From contig NZ_JACHNC010000001.1 of assembly GCF_014205215.1 (NCBI RefSeq), positions 5,073,501 to 5,137,500 of the forward strand: a DNA stretch of 64,000 nt. The letters are read 5' to 3'. Each line of letters opens with the position of its first letter. Within the stretch, counting starts at the first letter, position 1. A program made the translations under genes and the position numbers. Of this stretch, positions 27,845 to 35,892 are shown piece by piece. Source of the DNA: Actinoplanes lobatus. GTDB lineage: Bacteria > Actinomycetota > Actinomycetes > Mycobacteriales > Micromonosporaceae. Below the pieces are notes generated by a model. It did not search any database, had not been told where the DNA came from, and saw nothing but the letters and a program-made list of their open reading frames with translations.

Positions 27845-29089
27845 ATGCGAAGCAGCGGCGGGTTGCGCAGTCGGACCGCCTGGCAGGCGATGGCCCTGCA
27901 ACCGGTCGGATTCCTCACCTCGGCCTGGCCATGGCGAGCCTTGCTCTACCTGATCTCGGGCGTCCTCGCCGGCGCCGTGGCCATGTTCCTGTTCGTCGCG
28001 GTGGTCACCATCGGCATCCTCACGGTCGTCGTAGGCGTCGGCGCTGTGCTTCTGCTGGCCGCCGCGTTGATGGGACTGCCCTTCGCCCGCCTGGAACGGT
28101 GGCGGTTGCGGCTGGTGGACCTGGACGGGCTCCAGGAACCACACCGGCCACCGCAACAGCCGGGACTGCGCGCCTGGTTACGCTGCCGGCTGGCGGAGCC
28201 GGCGACCTGGCGTGAGCTGATCCTGATGGTGATTTCCCTGACCGCGCTCTGGTGGGTCGACATCGCCGTCCTGGGCTTGGCCTTCGTGGTGCCGGCACTG
28301 TGCATCGGCGCGCCGATCGACGACCCGCCGGCCTGGCCTTGGGCGGTGCTCGGTGTGCTGTTGCTGCTTGCCGCACCCTATTCACTGACAGCCTGGACGG
28401 GTGCTCGCGCGACGCTGTGCCGGATCGTTCTCGCGCCACGAGATGCCGAGGTAGACCCGAACTTGAAGGAGATCAGCGAGTCGCGGGCGCGGCTACTCGA
28501 CGGATTCGAGGCTGAACGGGTTCGTATCGAGCGCGACCTGCACGACGGCGCCCAGCAGCGGCTCGTCTCGCTCAGCGTGATGCTGGGCCTGATGATGCTG
28601 GACGTGCCCGAGGACTCCCCGCTGCATCGGGAGATCGAGTCAGCGCAGGAACAGCTCACCCTGGCGCTGGCCGACCTGCGCCACCTGGTCCGGGGTTTGA
28701 ATCCGCTGGTGTTCACCGACAATGGGCTGGTGGCGGCGATCGAGGAGGCGGCAAGCCGGTTCCCGGTGCCGGTCTCGCTCGACCTGCGGCTCACCGGGCG
28801 GCTGCCGCAGCCGGTCGAGACGGCAGCCTATTATGCCGTCACTGAGGCACTGGCCAATGTGGCCAAGCACAGCCTCGCTACCCGGGTCGACCTGATCGGG
28901 CGGCACCACGCCGACATCCTGGTCCTGGAGGTCAGGGATAATGGTGTGGGCGGCGCGGACGTCTCCGGCGGCACCGGGCTGACCGGCCTGGCCGACCGGC
29001 TGGCAGTGCTGGACGGAAGCCTGCGCATATCCAGCCCGCCGGGTGGCCCGACTCTTGTACTGATGGAGATCCCATGCCCCTTCGGGTGA
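27845..29089 (+). CDS. Sensor histidine kinase, NarL-family partner (HisKA_3)
   Basis: 414 residues from the ATG at 27845 (GGCGGG just upstream); an ATG at 27827 would add six residues. Two pairs of membrane segments (about 25-75 and about 115-175) with a PspC/YnbE-like sensor layout. HisKA_3 follows: the phosphoacceptor His lies in ERVRIERDLHDGAQQRL, then a HATPase with EALANVAKH, VRDNGVGG and GTGLTGLADRL. Paired with the response regulator at 29074 (16-bp overlap). Likely senses envelope damage or an antimicrobial and drives the divergent ABC transporter. Confidence 0.9.
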   Translation: MRSSGGLRSRTAWQAMALQPVGFLTSAWPWRALLYLISGVLAGAVAMFLFVAVVTIGILTVVVGVGAVLLLAAALMGLPFARLERWRLRLVDLDGLQEPHRPPQQPGLRAWLRCRLAEPATWRELILMVISLTALWWVDIAVLGLAFVVPALCIGAPIDDPPAWPWAVLGVLLLLAAPYSLTAWTGARATLCRIVLAPRDAEVDPNLKEISESRARLLDGFEAERVRIERDLHDGAQQRLVSLSVMLGLMMLDVPEDSPLHREIESAQEQLTLALADLRHLVRGLNPLVFTDNGLVAAIEEAASRFPVPVSLDLRLTGRLPQPVETAAYYAVTEALANVAKHSLATRVDLIGRHHADILVLEVRDNGVGGADVSGGTGLTGLADRLAVLDGSLRISSPPGGPTLVLMEIPCPFG

Positions 29090-29721
29090 CCCTGGCCGAG
29101 GACTCCGCCCTGCTCAGGGAGGGTCTGGTGAGCATTCTCGCCCGGTTCGGGCACGAGGTCATCGACGCGGTGGCGGACGCCGTCGCGCTGACCGCGACCG
29201 TCGAGGCTCGGCGCCCGGACATCGTCATCACCGACGTCCGGATGCCGCCGGGTAACGCCAACGACGGGCTGCGGGCTGCCGTACGCCTGCGCCAGTCCTT
29301 CCCCGGCCTGCCCGTGCTGGTCCTCAGCCAGTACGTGGACCAGTCGTACGCGGCGCAGTTGTTGGACTCCGACGACGGCCAGGGCGTCGGTTACCTTCTG
29401 AAAGACCGGGTCGGCGCGGTCGTGGAGTTCAACGCCGCAGTGGAACAGGTCGCAGCCGGGGCGACGGTCGTCGATCCCGACGTGGTTCGCCAGTTGATCA
29501 GCCGTCGCCCGGACCCGAGGCAGCGGCTGACCGCCCGCGAACTCGAGGTCCTCGCGCTGATGGCCCAGGGCCGCTCCAACGACACAATCGGCAAGCGGCT
29601 GCACGTCACGGACGCGGCGGTCAACAAGCACGTCGGCAACATTTTCAGCAAGCTCGACCTGCCGGTCACGACCAACGGCCACCGGCGGGTGCTCGCGGTC
29701 CTGGCCTACCTGCGGAGTTGA
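29074..29721 (+). CDS. NarL/FixJ-family response regulator
   Basis: 215 residues. Receiver with acidic pocket ED near residues 9-10, phosphoacceptor D54 (DIVITDVRMPPG), and conserved Lys in YLLKDRVG. LuxR-type helix-turn-helix at about 150-210 (LTARELEVLALMAQGRSNDTIGKRLHVTDAAVNKHVGNIFSKL). It overlaps the kinase gene by 16 bp, so they form one two-component unit. Probable target: the divergent ABC transporter promoter. Confidence 0.94.
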   Translation: MPLRVTLAEDSALLREGLVSILARFGHEVIDAVADAVALTATVEARRPDIVITDVRMPPGNANDGLRAAVRLRQSFPGLPVLVLSQYVDQSYAAQLLDSDDGQGVGYLLKDRVGAVVEFNAAVEQVAAGATVVDPDVVRQLISRRPDPRQRLTARELEVLALMAQGRSNDTIGKRLHVTDAAVNKHVGNIFSKLDLPVTTNGHRRVLAVLAYLRS

Positions 29722-29860
29722 GCCGCGGTCACCGGCTCGGTCACCCCCGTTCCGTCGATGTATAGCGGCCGCCATGTCCCCGATCGATGGACCTGAGAGG
29801 GCGAGTTGGCCAGGGTCATGGGCTCGGAACTTGTTCTCCAGGACCTGGCAAAATCGCGGT

Positions 29861-31207
29861 ATGGGTGGTCCTGAGCTGGTCCTGGTGCTGCGCTACCGCA
29901 AAGCGGTGACGTATGGCTTTCACGCGCTTCTGGGGGCGCTCGGTCAGCACGAGACCGCTACCCGCTACGAGGTGCGTTTCGGGGAGGATGTCGAGAGTGC
30001 GGCGGCCCAGATCCGGGATGCCGTCGCCAGCGGGGCGCGGGTTTACGTGCTGTGGTCGTTCTATTCGCCGGACGCGGCCGCGCTTGCGGAGGAGTTGAAG
30101 CAGATTCGGGCGCTGGCCGACGCTCCGAACGTCACCCATCTGGCCGGGGGAGTGCACGCGACGGCGGAGCCGGTGCAGACGCTGGACGCGGGCTGGGACA
30201 TGGCGGCGATCGGCGAGGGCGAGTCGACCCTGCTGAGCCTGGTCGATGCGAAAGGTGACCCGACGGGCATCACCGGCCTGGCCTACCGGGACGCCACCGG
30301 CAACCTGATCAGGACCGGCAAGGCCAAACAGCGCGACCTCAACGACTTCCCGGGCTTCGCCCTCAAGTGGGACAAGTTCAACGCCCTCGAAATCACCCGT
30401 GGCTGCATCTACGCCTGCAGATTCTGCCAAACCCCGTTCATGTTCTCGGCGAAGTTCCGGCATCGGAGCATCGAGAACGTTCGTTGGCACGTCGATCAGA
30501 TGCGGGCTCGTGGGCTGCGCGACGTCCGGTTCATCACGCCGACCGCGTTGAGTTACGGGAGTCAGACGGACGAGCCGAATCTCGACGCCGTTGAGGAACT
30601 GCTGGCGTCCTGCAGGGAGGGGATCGGGCCGAACGGGCGGGTCTTCTTCGGGTCGTTCCCGAGTGAGATCCGGCCCGAGCACGTCAGCCGGGAGGCGCTG
30701 CGGCTGGTGAAGAAGTACTGCGACAACAACAACATCATCGTGGGCGCCCAATCCGGCTCCGACCGGGTCCTTGACGCGGCCAAGCGTGGCCACAGCGTCG
30801 AGGAAGTGATGCGAGCCGCCCGGCTCGGGATCGAGGAGGGCTTCCGGATCAACGTCGACATGATCTTCGGCATGCCGGGCGAGAACCAGGACGACGTCGA
30901 CGACTCGCTCACGCTCGCACGGGAGCTGGCCGACCTCGGCGCCCGTATCCACGCGCATACCTTCATGCCGCTGCCGGGGACCCCGTGGCGCGACGCGCCG
31001 CCCGGTGACGTCGATCCGGAGACGATCCGTGAGGTGGACCGGCTGTCGCGGCGCGGCGCCCTCTACGGCCACTGGCAGAAGCAGCGTGACCACGCGGCCC
31101 GGCTGGCGGCCGCCGCGGAGGCGTATCCGCGCCCGGGCCGCAGCCGCACGATTCTTCCGACGGTGCCGGCCGCGGCGAAACCCACCGACGGCTGCGCGAC
31201 CTGCTGA
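29861..31207 (+). CDS. B12-binding-domain radical SAM protein (TIGR04013/MJ_1487-like)
   Basis: 448 residues from the ATG at 29861 (MGGPELVLVLRYRK). A cobalamin-type N-domain (about 1-130; AGGVHATAEPVQTLDAGWD) is followed by the radical SAM motif C182, C186, C189 (RGCIYACRFCQTPF) and barrel motifs GSFPSEIRPEHV and INVDMIFGMPGENQDD. The pattern resembles the TIGR04013 group of unknown function. The protein ends in DGCATC, a Cys pair six residues from the end that could bind an extra cluster or metal. It stands alone between a two-component system and a convergent quinone reductase gene, so its substrate cannot be inferred. Confidence 0.8.
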   Translation: MGGPELVLVLRYRKAVTYGFHALLGALGQHETATRYEVRFGEDVESAAAQIRDAVASGARVYVLWSFYSPDAAALAEELKQIRALADAPNVTHLAGGVHATAEPVQTLDAGWDMAAIGEGESTLLSLVDAKGDPTGITGLAYRDATGNLIRTGKAKQRDLNDFPGFALKWDKFNALEITRGCIYACRFCQTPFMFSAKFRHRSIENVRWHVDQMRARGLRDVRFITPTALSYGSQTDEPNLDAVEELLASCREGIGPNGRVFFGSFPSEIRPEHVSREALRLVKKYCDNNNIIVGAQSGSDRVLDAAKRGHSVEEVMRAARLGIEEGFRINVDMIFGMPGENQDDVDDSLTLARELADLGARIHAHTFMPLPGTPWRDAPPGDVDPETIREVDRLSRRGALYGHWQKQRDHAARLAAAAEAYPRPGRSRTILPTVPAAAKPTDGCATC

Positions 31208-31240
31208 GACCCGCCGTCCCAAAGAGCTGAAACCCGGCGT

Positions 31241-31810
31241 TCAGAGGGGGCGGGCCAGTGAGGCGGCGCGGGCCAGGTGGTCGGCCTTCAGTGACGCCCA
31301 CCCGGCGGGGTCGCTTTCGGCCAGGACCGACCCGCCCAGGACGACGAAGTCGGACGAGGACGCCCGCGCGCCGATGCGGTCGGTGACCATGGTGGTCCGC
31401 ATGGCCTGGTGGACACCGGATTTCTCCAGTTCGGCGACGGGGTGTCCGGCGGTGCAGAGCACGACCGCCCGCCGCGCCACCCGCCCCCACCCGGGCTTGT
31501 ACGCCCATCCGGCCGTCCACACCCGGTCGAACCAGCCTTTCAGCATGGCCGGGCAGTCCGCCCACCACACCGGGTAGACGAACGCCCACACCTCGGCCGC
31601 GTCGAGCAGCTCCTGCTCCGCGGCCACGTCACAGGGCACGGGAGCGGAGGCCAGCCGCGCGTATTCGGCGGCGCTCAGGACGGGCTGGAAGCCGGACCCA
31701 TAAAGATCCGAGACGGTGTACGACGACAGCCCGCCCACGAACGCGTCCAGCACCTCCCGGGTGAAGCTTTCCGGGCCGGGATGGGCGTAGACGACGTGAA
31801 CCTGGCTCAC
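31241..31810 (-). CDS. Flavodoxin-fold NAD(P)H quinone dehydrogenase
   Basis: 189 residues. The GTG at 31810 overlaps the upstream stop (GTGA), which sets the start. Flavodoxin_2 fold: VHVVYAHPGPESFTREVLDAF, VWAFVYPVWWADCPAMLKGWFDRVW (the conserved PxWWxxxPAxLKGWxDR signature), and WGRVARRAVVLCTAGHP. FMN/FAD-dependent two-electron reduction of quinones. It is co-translated with the DedA-PAP2 membrane protein, an unusual partnership. Confidence 0.88.
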   Translation of the reverse strand: MSQVHVVYAHPGPESFTREVLDAFVGGLSSYTVSDLYGSGFQPVLSAAEYARLASAPVPCDVAAEQELLDAAEVWAFVYPVWWADCPAMLKGWFDRVWTAGWAYKPGWGRVARRAVVLCTAGHPVAELEKSGVHQAMRTTMVTDRIGARASSSDFVVLGGSVLAESDPAGWASLKADHLARAASLARPL

Positions 31811-33165
31811 ATCGTGGATTCTGACAGGACCGCCGGCTCCGGCCGGGGCTCGGGCGTTCCGCCGTCGGTCCGGCTGGACCAGACGGCCGCGTTGACGGCG
31901 GCCCAGGCGACTCCGAGGACCACCGCTGCCACGGTCACGCTGGTGTCGCTCCAGTTCAGGTACACCCACGAACCGGCGCAGACCAGGGTGTACCCGGTGG
32001 CGAGCGTCCAGACGGTGACCCGCCACTTCCACGGCAGCCCCCGTACGGCCAGCCAGGCGAGCAGCCCGGCCGCGGCCGCCACCTGTGCGGTCTGCCCGGC
32101 CGGCATGCTGTGTACGGCGATCACCTGGGCGTCCAGGGGCAGTGATCCGTCGAGTTCGCCGGCCGGCGGGAACGGGATGTCGCCGGTGGTCCGCCGGCCG
32201 GGGTCGGCGGTGGCCGCCAGCACGACGGCGAGGACGACGGCGGGCAGGATCGGGCCGAGCACCTCGGGGAAGAAGGCGCGCAGGTCGAATCCGCGCCAGC
32301 ACCACCGGGCCAGGGCGATGATCAGGGCCAGGATCACCAGGATCTCCGGGACCAGGGAGGTGGCGATCTGGAGGGCGGCGAAGTAGCCGTCGGAGGTCCA
32401 CTGTGAACGCGTCCAGGCGGCCACCGTCTCGTCGACCGCGGACAGCCCGCTGAACCGCACCACCGGCGGGATCACCGCGATCAGCAGGACCGCCAGCGCG
32501 ACGAGCAGGACGAGGCTCACCACGGTGGCGGTGCCGGCCGGCAGCGGCTTGGGACGGAAACGGCGCGCGATCGCGCGTACCGGATCGGGGTGTCGTCCGA
32601 ACCAGCGGCCCGCCAGCGTCAGACCGAGAACGAGCACCGTCAGGGCGGCGAGCGCGCCCGCGGCGCGCCCGGCGCGCGCGGCAAGGACGTCGTAGGAGGC
32701 GCCGGCCGCGTAGCTCGCGCCGACCATCCACAGGGCCCAGAGAATCGCCGCCGGCGTGTGCCAGGCCATGAAGACCTTTCGGGGTACGCCGTTGCGCGCG
32801 GCCAGTCGCGGCATCAGCGTGCGTGCCCCCACCACCCACTGGCCCAGGAAGACGGCCCGTCCGCCGTGCCGCTGGAAGAGTTTCTCGGCCCGGTCCCAGG
32901 CGCGCTGTCTGCCGGTGGCCGGCGCGGTTCCGGCCCGCCAGTAGGCGATGTTGCCGCCGATGACCGCGGCCGCGACCGCGGTGAGCAGGGCCGGGCCGAC
33001 CGGTACGACCCCGGCGTTGGCGAGCAGGCCCATCGCGACGAGGGCGGTGGCGGCCGGCAGCACCAGTCCGGCGAGCAGTGCCGTCTCAGCCGTGACCAGC
33101 ACGCCGACGACGAGACAGACGAGCGCCCACGGCAAGCCGCCGAGCAGGTCGTTGAGCCACCGCAT
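31807..33165 (-). CDS. DedA / PAP2 fusion membrane protein with degenerate phosphatase site
   Basis: 452 residues, about 11 membrane segments. The N-terminal about 190 are DedA-like (AETALLAGLVLPAATALVAMG; FLGQWVVGARTLMPRLAARNGV). The C-terminal about 230 are PAP2-like. The PAP2 catalytic boxes are altered: where PSGH is expected there is MPAGQ (HSMPAGQTAQVA), and the last box reads SWVYLNWSDTSVT with Asn in the usual His place. So phosphatase activity is doubtful. A lipid carrier or undecaprenyl-phosphate flippase role through the DedA part remains possible. It overlaps the quinone reductase gene by 4 bp. Confidence 0.82.
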   Translation of the reverse strand: MRWLNDLLGGLPWALVCLVVGVLVTAETALLAGLVLPAATALVAMGLLANAGVVPVGPALLTAVAAAVIGGNIAYWRAGTAPATGRQRAWDRAEKLFQRHGGRAVFLGQWVVGARTLMPRLAARNGVPRKVFMAWHTPAAILWALWMVGASYAAGASYDVLAARAGRAAGALAALTVLVLGLTLAGRWFGRHPDPVRAIARRFRPKPLPAGTATVVSLVLLVALAVLLIAVIPPVVRFSGLSAVDETVAAWTRSQWTSDGYFAALQIATSLVPEILVILALIIALARWCWRGFDLRAFFPEVLGPILPAVVLAVVLAATADPGRRTTGDIPFPPAGELDGSLPLDAQVIAVHSMPAGQTAQVAAAAGLLAWLAVRGLPWKWRVTVWTLATGYTLVCAGSWVYLNWSDTSVTVAAVVLGVAWAAVNAAVWSSRTDGGTPEPRPEPAVLSESTM

Positions 33166-33336
33166 CGATCGAATCCCCCAGATGTAGCCGACAATGTGGA
33201 CACTAAGGCTACGGCCGCAGCGGGGGAACGGTGATGCCCCTTAGGGATCCATCGATATCTCTTGCGGGGTGGGGTGCGGCGAACTAATCCGTTCAGCTGA
33301 TTCCCACTGATCTATCAAGCGAGAAGCGTCGATGTC
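33166..33336. other. 171-bp divergent gap between DedA-PAP2 and holin-like genes
   Basis: Starts of two divergent genes flank it. The part near 33250-33330 is AT-richer and probably holds the promoters. No clear motif was seen. Confidence 0.3.
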
Positions 33337-33936
33337 ATGACTCAGGTTGTGCCCAAGTGGCGTGCAGTTTTACTCGATTTTCTGGAGCGGGCCGGCTGGT
33401 CCGCCGGACAGGTGTTCATCGCGACGCTGCTGGCCGGAGGTGTCAGCTCGGTCACCGAGCTGCCATGGAAGTACTCGGTCACCATCGCGATCGGCGCGTT
33501 CATCTCCTCGATGGTCCTCACCGGAGTGCAGTACCTGTCGAAGATGACCAACCTGGCCTTCTGGCCCGACCTGCTGGTCCGGCTCGCGAAGACGTTCCTG
33601 TCGTCGCTGGCCGGCTCGATGACGGCGGGCGTCTTCGACGTCACCGCCTTCGACTGGAACGCCGCTCTGAACGTGGCGTTCCTGGCCACCGTGGCGTCAC
33701 TGGCCAAGGGCCTGCTGGCCCGGGAGCCGGCCGCGCCGAACGGGCAAGTCCCGCCCGACGCCAGCCCGTCCACCCTGCCGACCGGCACCTACCGGGAGGC
33801 CGTCGACCACGCTCCGCCGCCGCCGACCATCGCGGCCACCGATCCGCCGGAGGGCGGGTCAGTACCCGATGGGAAGCCCGGCGTAGTTCTCGGCGAGGCC
33901 GGTGGCTCCGGCCCGGCTGCCGGCGACCCAGCGTAG
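33337..33936 (+). CDS. r1t-type holin-like small membrane protein
   Basis: 199 residues. The first about 130 contain two related halves, each opening with an amphipathic helix then a hydrophobic hairpin: FLERAGWSAGQVFIATLLAGG and RLAKTFLSSLAGSMTAGVFD, the latter followed by AFDWNAALNVAFLATVASLAKGLLAR, which resembles phage r1t holins (W..AL..A......SL.K). A Pro-rich, soluble tail of about 70 residues follows. No endolysin or phage genes are near. The 3' end overlaps the convergent pobA 3' end by 78 bp. Possibly a domesticated phage gene; function unproven. Confidence 0.6.
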   Translation: MTQVVPKWRAVLLDFLERAGWSAGQVFIATLLAGGVSSVTELPWKYSVTIAIGAFISSMVLTGVQYLSKMTNLAFWPDLLVRLAKTFLSSLAGSMTAGVFDVTAFDWNAALNVAFLATVASLAKGLLAREPAAPNGQVPPDASPSTLPTGTYREAVDHAPPPPTIAATDPPEGGSVPDGKPGVVLGEAGGSGPAAGDPA

Positions 33937-35028
33937 TTGCGAGAGCTGTAGCTCGGCGTCGAACGGGTCGCCGGAGGTGTGCAGCATCGTCGTCATCCAC
34001 CAGGAGAAGTGGGTGCACCGCCAGACCCGGCGCTGCGCGTCGTCCGAGTAACGGTCGGCAAGCGCCGGGTTCTTCTCCTTCAGTGACGCGATGAGTGCCT
34101 TACCGAGCATTGCCACGTCGGCGATCGCCAGGTTGAGGCCCTTGGCGCCGGTCGGCGGGACGATGTGTGCCGCGTCGCCGGCCAGGAACAGGTTGCCGTG
34201 CCGCATCGGCGTCTGCACGTAGCTGCGCATCGGCAGGACGCTCTTGTCGGTGATCGGGCCGGGGTTGAGTTTCCAGCCGTTCTGCCCGTGCCCGAGCCGG
34301 GTGGACAGCTCCTCCCAGATCCGGTCGTCGGACCAGGACCGCGGGTCGGTGCCGTTGGGGACCTGGAGGTAGAGGCGGCTGACGCTGTCCGAGCGCATCG
34401 AGTGCAGGGCGAAGCCGTTCGGGTGCCAGGCGTAGATCAGCTCGTCGGTGGACGGGGCGACGTCGGCGAGGATCCCGAACCAGGAGTACGGGTAGACCTT
34501 TTCATACGCCTTCGCGGCGGGCACGGCCTGCCGGCTGGGCCCGAACGAGCCGTCGCAACCGGCCACGAAAGCGGCATCAAGGCGCTGCATCTGTCCAGAT
34601 TTATCGGTAAATATCACATATGGCCGGTCGGAAGTCACGTCATGCAGCTCGACCCCCGACACCTCGTAGTGGATCTCCTGACCGTCGGCATGGCGGGCCG
34701 CGATCAGATCCTTCTGCACCTCGGTCTGCCCGTAGACCCACACGCTGCGCCCGGTCAGGTCGACGAAGTCCAGGTGGTGCCGTTCGCCCGGCCACTGGAG
34801 GTAGATGCCCCGGTGCTGGTCACCCTCGGCCCGCAGCCGGGACCCGAGCCCCACCGACTCCAGCAGCTCGACGCTGGAGTGCTCCAGGATGCCGGCCCGG
34901 ATCCGGGCCGCGACGTACTCCTCGGAGCGGGTCTCCAGGACCACCGAGGAGACCCCGCCCTGGGCGAGGAGGTGGGAGAGCAGAAGTCCGGCCGGGCCGG
35001 CGCCGATGATGGCGACCTGGGTACGCAT
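33859..35028 (-). CDS. pobA: 4-hydroxybenzoate 3-monooxygenase
   Basis: 389 residues, the usual PobA length. FAD-dependent aromatic hydroxylase converting 4-hydroxybenzoate to protocatechuate with NAD(P)H and O2. ADP-binding motif IGAGPAGLLLSHLL at residues 7-20, the DG motif AFVAGCDGSFGPSRQ, and the third FAD motif GDAAHIVPPTGAKGLNLAI. The ATG at 35028 is chosen because it puts the dinucleotide fold right at the N-terminus. It lies just downstream of the IclR regulator gene, with an operator palindrome at 35073-35087 ahead of it. Feeds the divergent pca operon. Confidence 0.95.
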   Translation of the reverse strand: MRTQVAIIGAGPAGLLLSHLLAQGGVSSVVLETRSEEYVAARIRAGILEHSSVELLESVGLGSRLRAEGDQHRGIYLQWPGERHHLDFVDLTGRSVWVYGQTEVQKDLIAARHADGQEIHYEVSGVELHDVTSDRPYVIFTDKSGQMQRLDAAFVAGCDGSFGPSRQAVPAAKAYEKVYPYSWFGILADVAPSTDELIYAWHPNGFALHSMRSDSVSRLYLQVPNGTDPRSWSDDRIWEELSTRLGHGQNGWKLNPGPITDKSVLPMRSYVQTPMRHGNLFLAGDAAHIVPPTGAKGLNLAIADVAMLGKALIASLKEKNPALADRYSDDAQRRVWRCTHFSWWMTTMLHTSGDPFDAELQLSQLRWVAGSRAGATGLAENYAGLPIGY

Positions 35029-35068
35029 GCCCCCAGCGTTCAGTCCCGAACCGCCGGGACACAAGACC

Positions 35069-35818
35069 CTATTTCCACTGAATGGAAGGATCACCGGTGA
35101 GGGTCCGGCCGATGCCGTGCGCCGCCACCTGGAGGGCGGAGACCAGCCGGGGCAGTTGCCGGCGCAGGTCGGGCACCACCATGCCGAGGGCCGCCACCAC
35201 GGTGTCGCCGCTGCGCACCGGCACCGCCACCGAGCAGGCGCCCAGGCTCATCTCCTCGCCGGTGGTGGAGTACCCCTCGGCGCGGACCCGGCGCAACTGT
35301 TCCAGCAGGCGGGCGGGCTGGGTGACGGTGTAGGCGGTGATCCGGGTGAGGTTCTGGAGCACCTCCATGCGGACCTCCTCCGGGGCGTAGGCGAGCAGCA
35401 CCTTGCCGACCCCGGTGGCGTGCATCGGCAGGCGGGACCCGACCCGGCTCACCACCGGCACCGAGACGTGGCCGGCCAGGCGTTCCACGTACAGGACCTG
35501 GAGACCGTCACGGACGGCCAGGTGCACGGTCGCGAGGGTGGTTCCGTACAGATCATGCAAAAATGGGGACGCGGCCTGGCGCAGGCCGCTCTGCACCGGC
35601 GCGAGCAGCCCGAGTTGCCAGATCCGCCGGCCGATCACGTACTCGCCGTTCGGCTCGCGCGCCAGCGCACCCCACCGCTGCAACTCACCGACCAGGCGAT
35701 GCGCGGTCGCCAGCGGCAGATCGGCACGGCGCGCCAGATCGGTCAGGGAGAGGCTGCGGTGCTCGCCGTCGAAGGCGCCGAGGATGGCCAGCGCGCGGGA
35801 CGTGACAGTGGCCCCCAC
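35069..35818 (-). CDS. IclR-family regulator of 4-hydroxybenzoate/protocatechuate genes
   Basis: 249 residues, GTG start behind GGAAGGAGGA. Winged helix-turn-helix at about 15-65 (LSLTDLARRADLPLATAHRLVGELQRWGALA), then the IclR effector domain (RLPMHATGVGKVLLAYAP, CSVAVPVRSGDTVVAALGMVV). Members such as PcaR, PcaU and PobR respond to aromatic acids or beta-ketoadipate. It sits between pobA and the divergent pcaHG operon. Two near-identical palindromes flank it: one over its own ribosome site (35828-35842), the other forming its last codons ahead of pobA (35073-35087). It therefore probably controls itself, pobA and pcaH. Confidence 0.92.
   Translation of the reverse strand: MGATVTSRALAILGAFDGEHRSLSLTDLARRADLPLATAHRLVGELQRWGALAREPNGEYVIGRRIWQLGLLAPVQSGLRQAASPFLHDLYGTTLATVHLAVRDGLQVLYVERLAGHVSVPVVSRVGSRLPMHATGVGKVLLAYAPEEVRMEVLQNLTRITAYTVTQPARLLEQLRRVRAEGYSTTGEEMSLGACSVAVPVRSGDTVVAALGMVVPDLRRQLPRLVSALQVAAHGIGRTLTGDPSIQWK
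35073..35087. promoter_or_regulatory. Predicted IclR operator, pobA side
   Basis: TTCCACTGAATGGAA has 5-bp perfect arms (TTCCA/TGGAA). Read on the other strand it is TTCCATTCAGTGGAA, 14 of 15 identical to the second site at 35828-35842. It lies 45 bp upstream of the pobA start and also encodes the last residues (SIQWK) of the regulator. Confidence 0.75.
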
Positions 35819-35827
35819 GGATCCTCC

Positions 35828-35842
35828 TTCCGTTCAGTGGAA
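35828..35842. promoter_or_regulatory. Predicted IclR operator, iclR/pcaH side
   Basis: TTCCGTTCAGTGGAA lies in the 74-bp divergent gap between the regulator and pcaH, next to the regulator's ribosome site. It matches the pobA-side site in 14 of 15 positions in inverted orientation. Binding here could control both directions. Confidence 0.75.
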
Positions 35843-35892
35843 GAAGAGTATCGCCGCGGGCCGCGTTTCCGCCTAGCGTCCGGAGCGTGAAC

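Noticed and set aside
31811..32839. Upstream extension of the quinone reductase to a 532-aa protein
   Set aside because: The extension is the DedA-PAP2 gene read in another frame. The GTGA overlap at 31807-31810 gives the real start.
33337..33936. A prophage
   Set aside because: Only a holin-like gene is present. No integrase, lysin, capsid or attachment sites were seen nearby.
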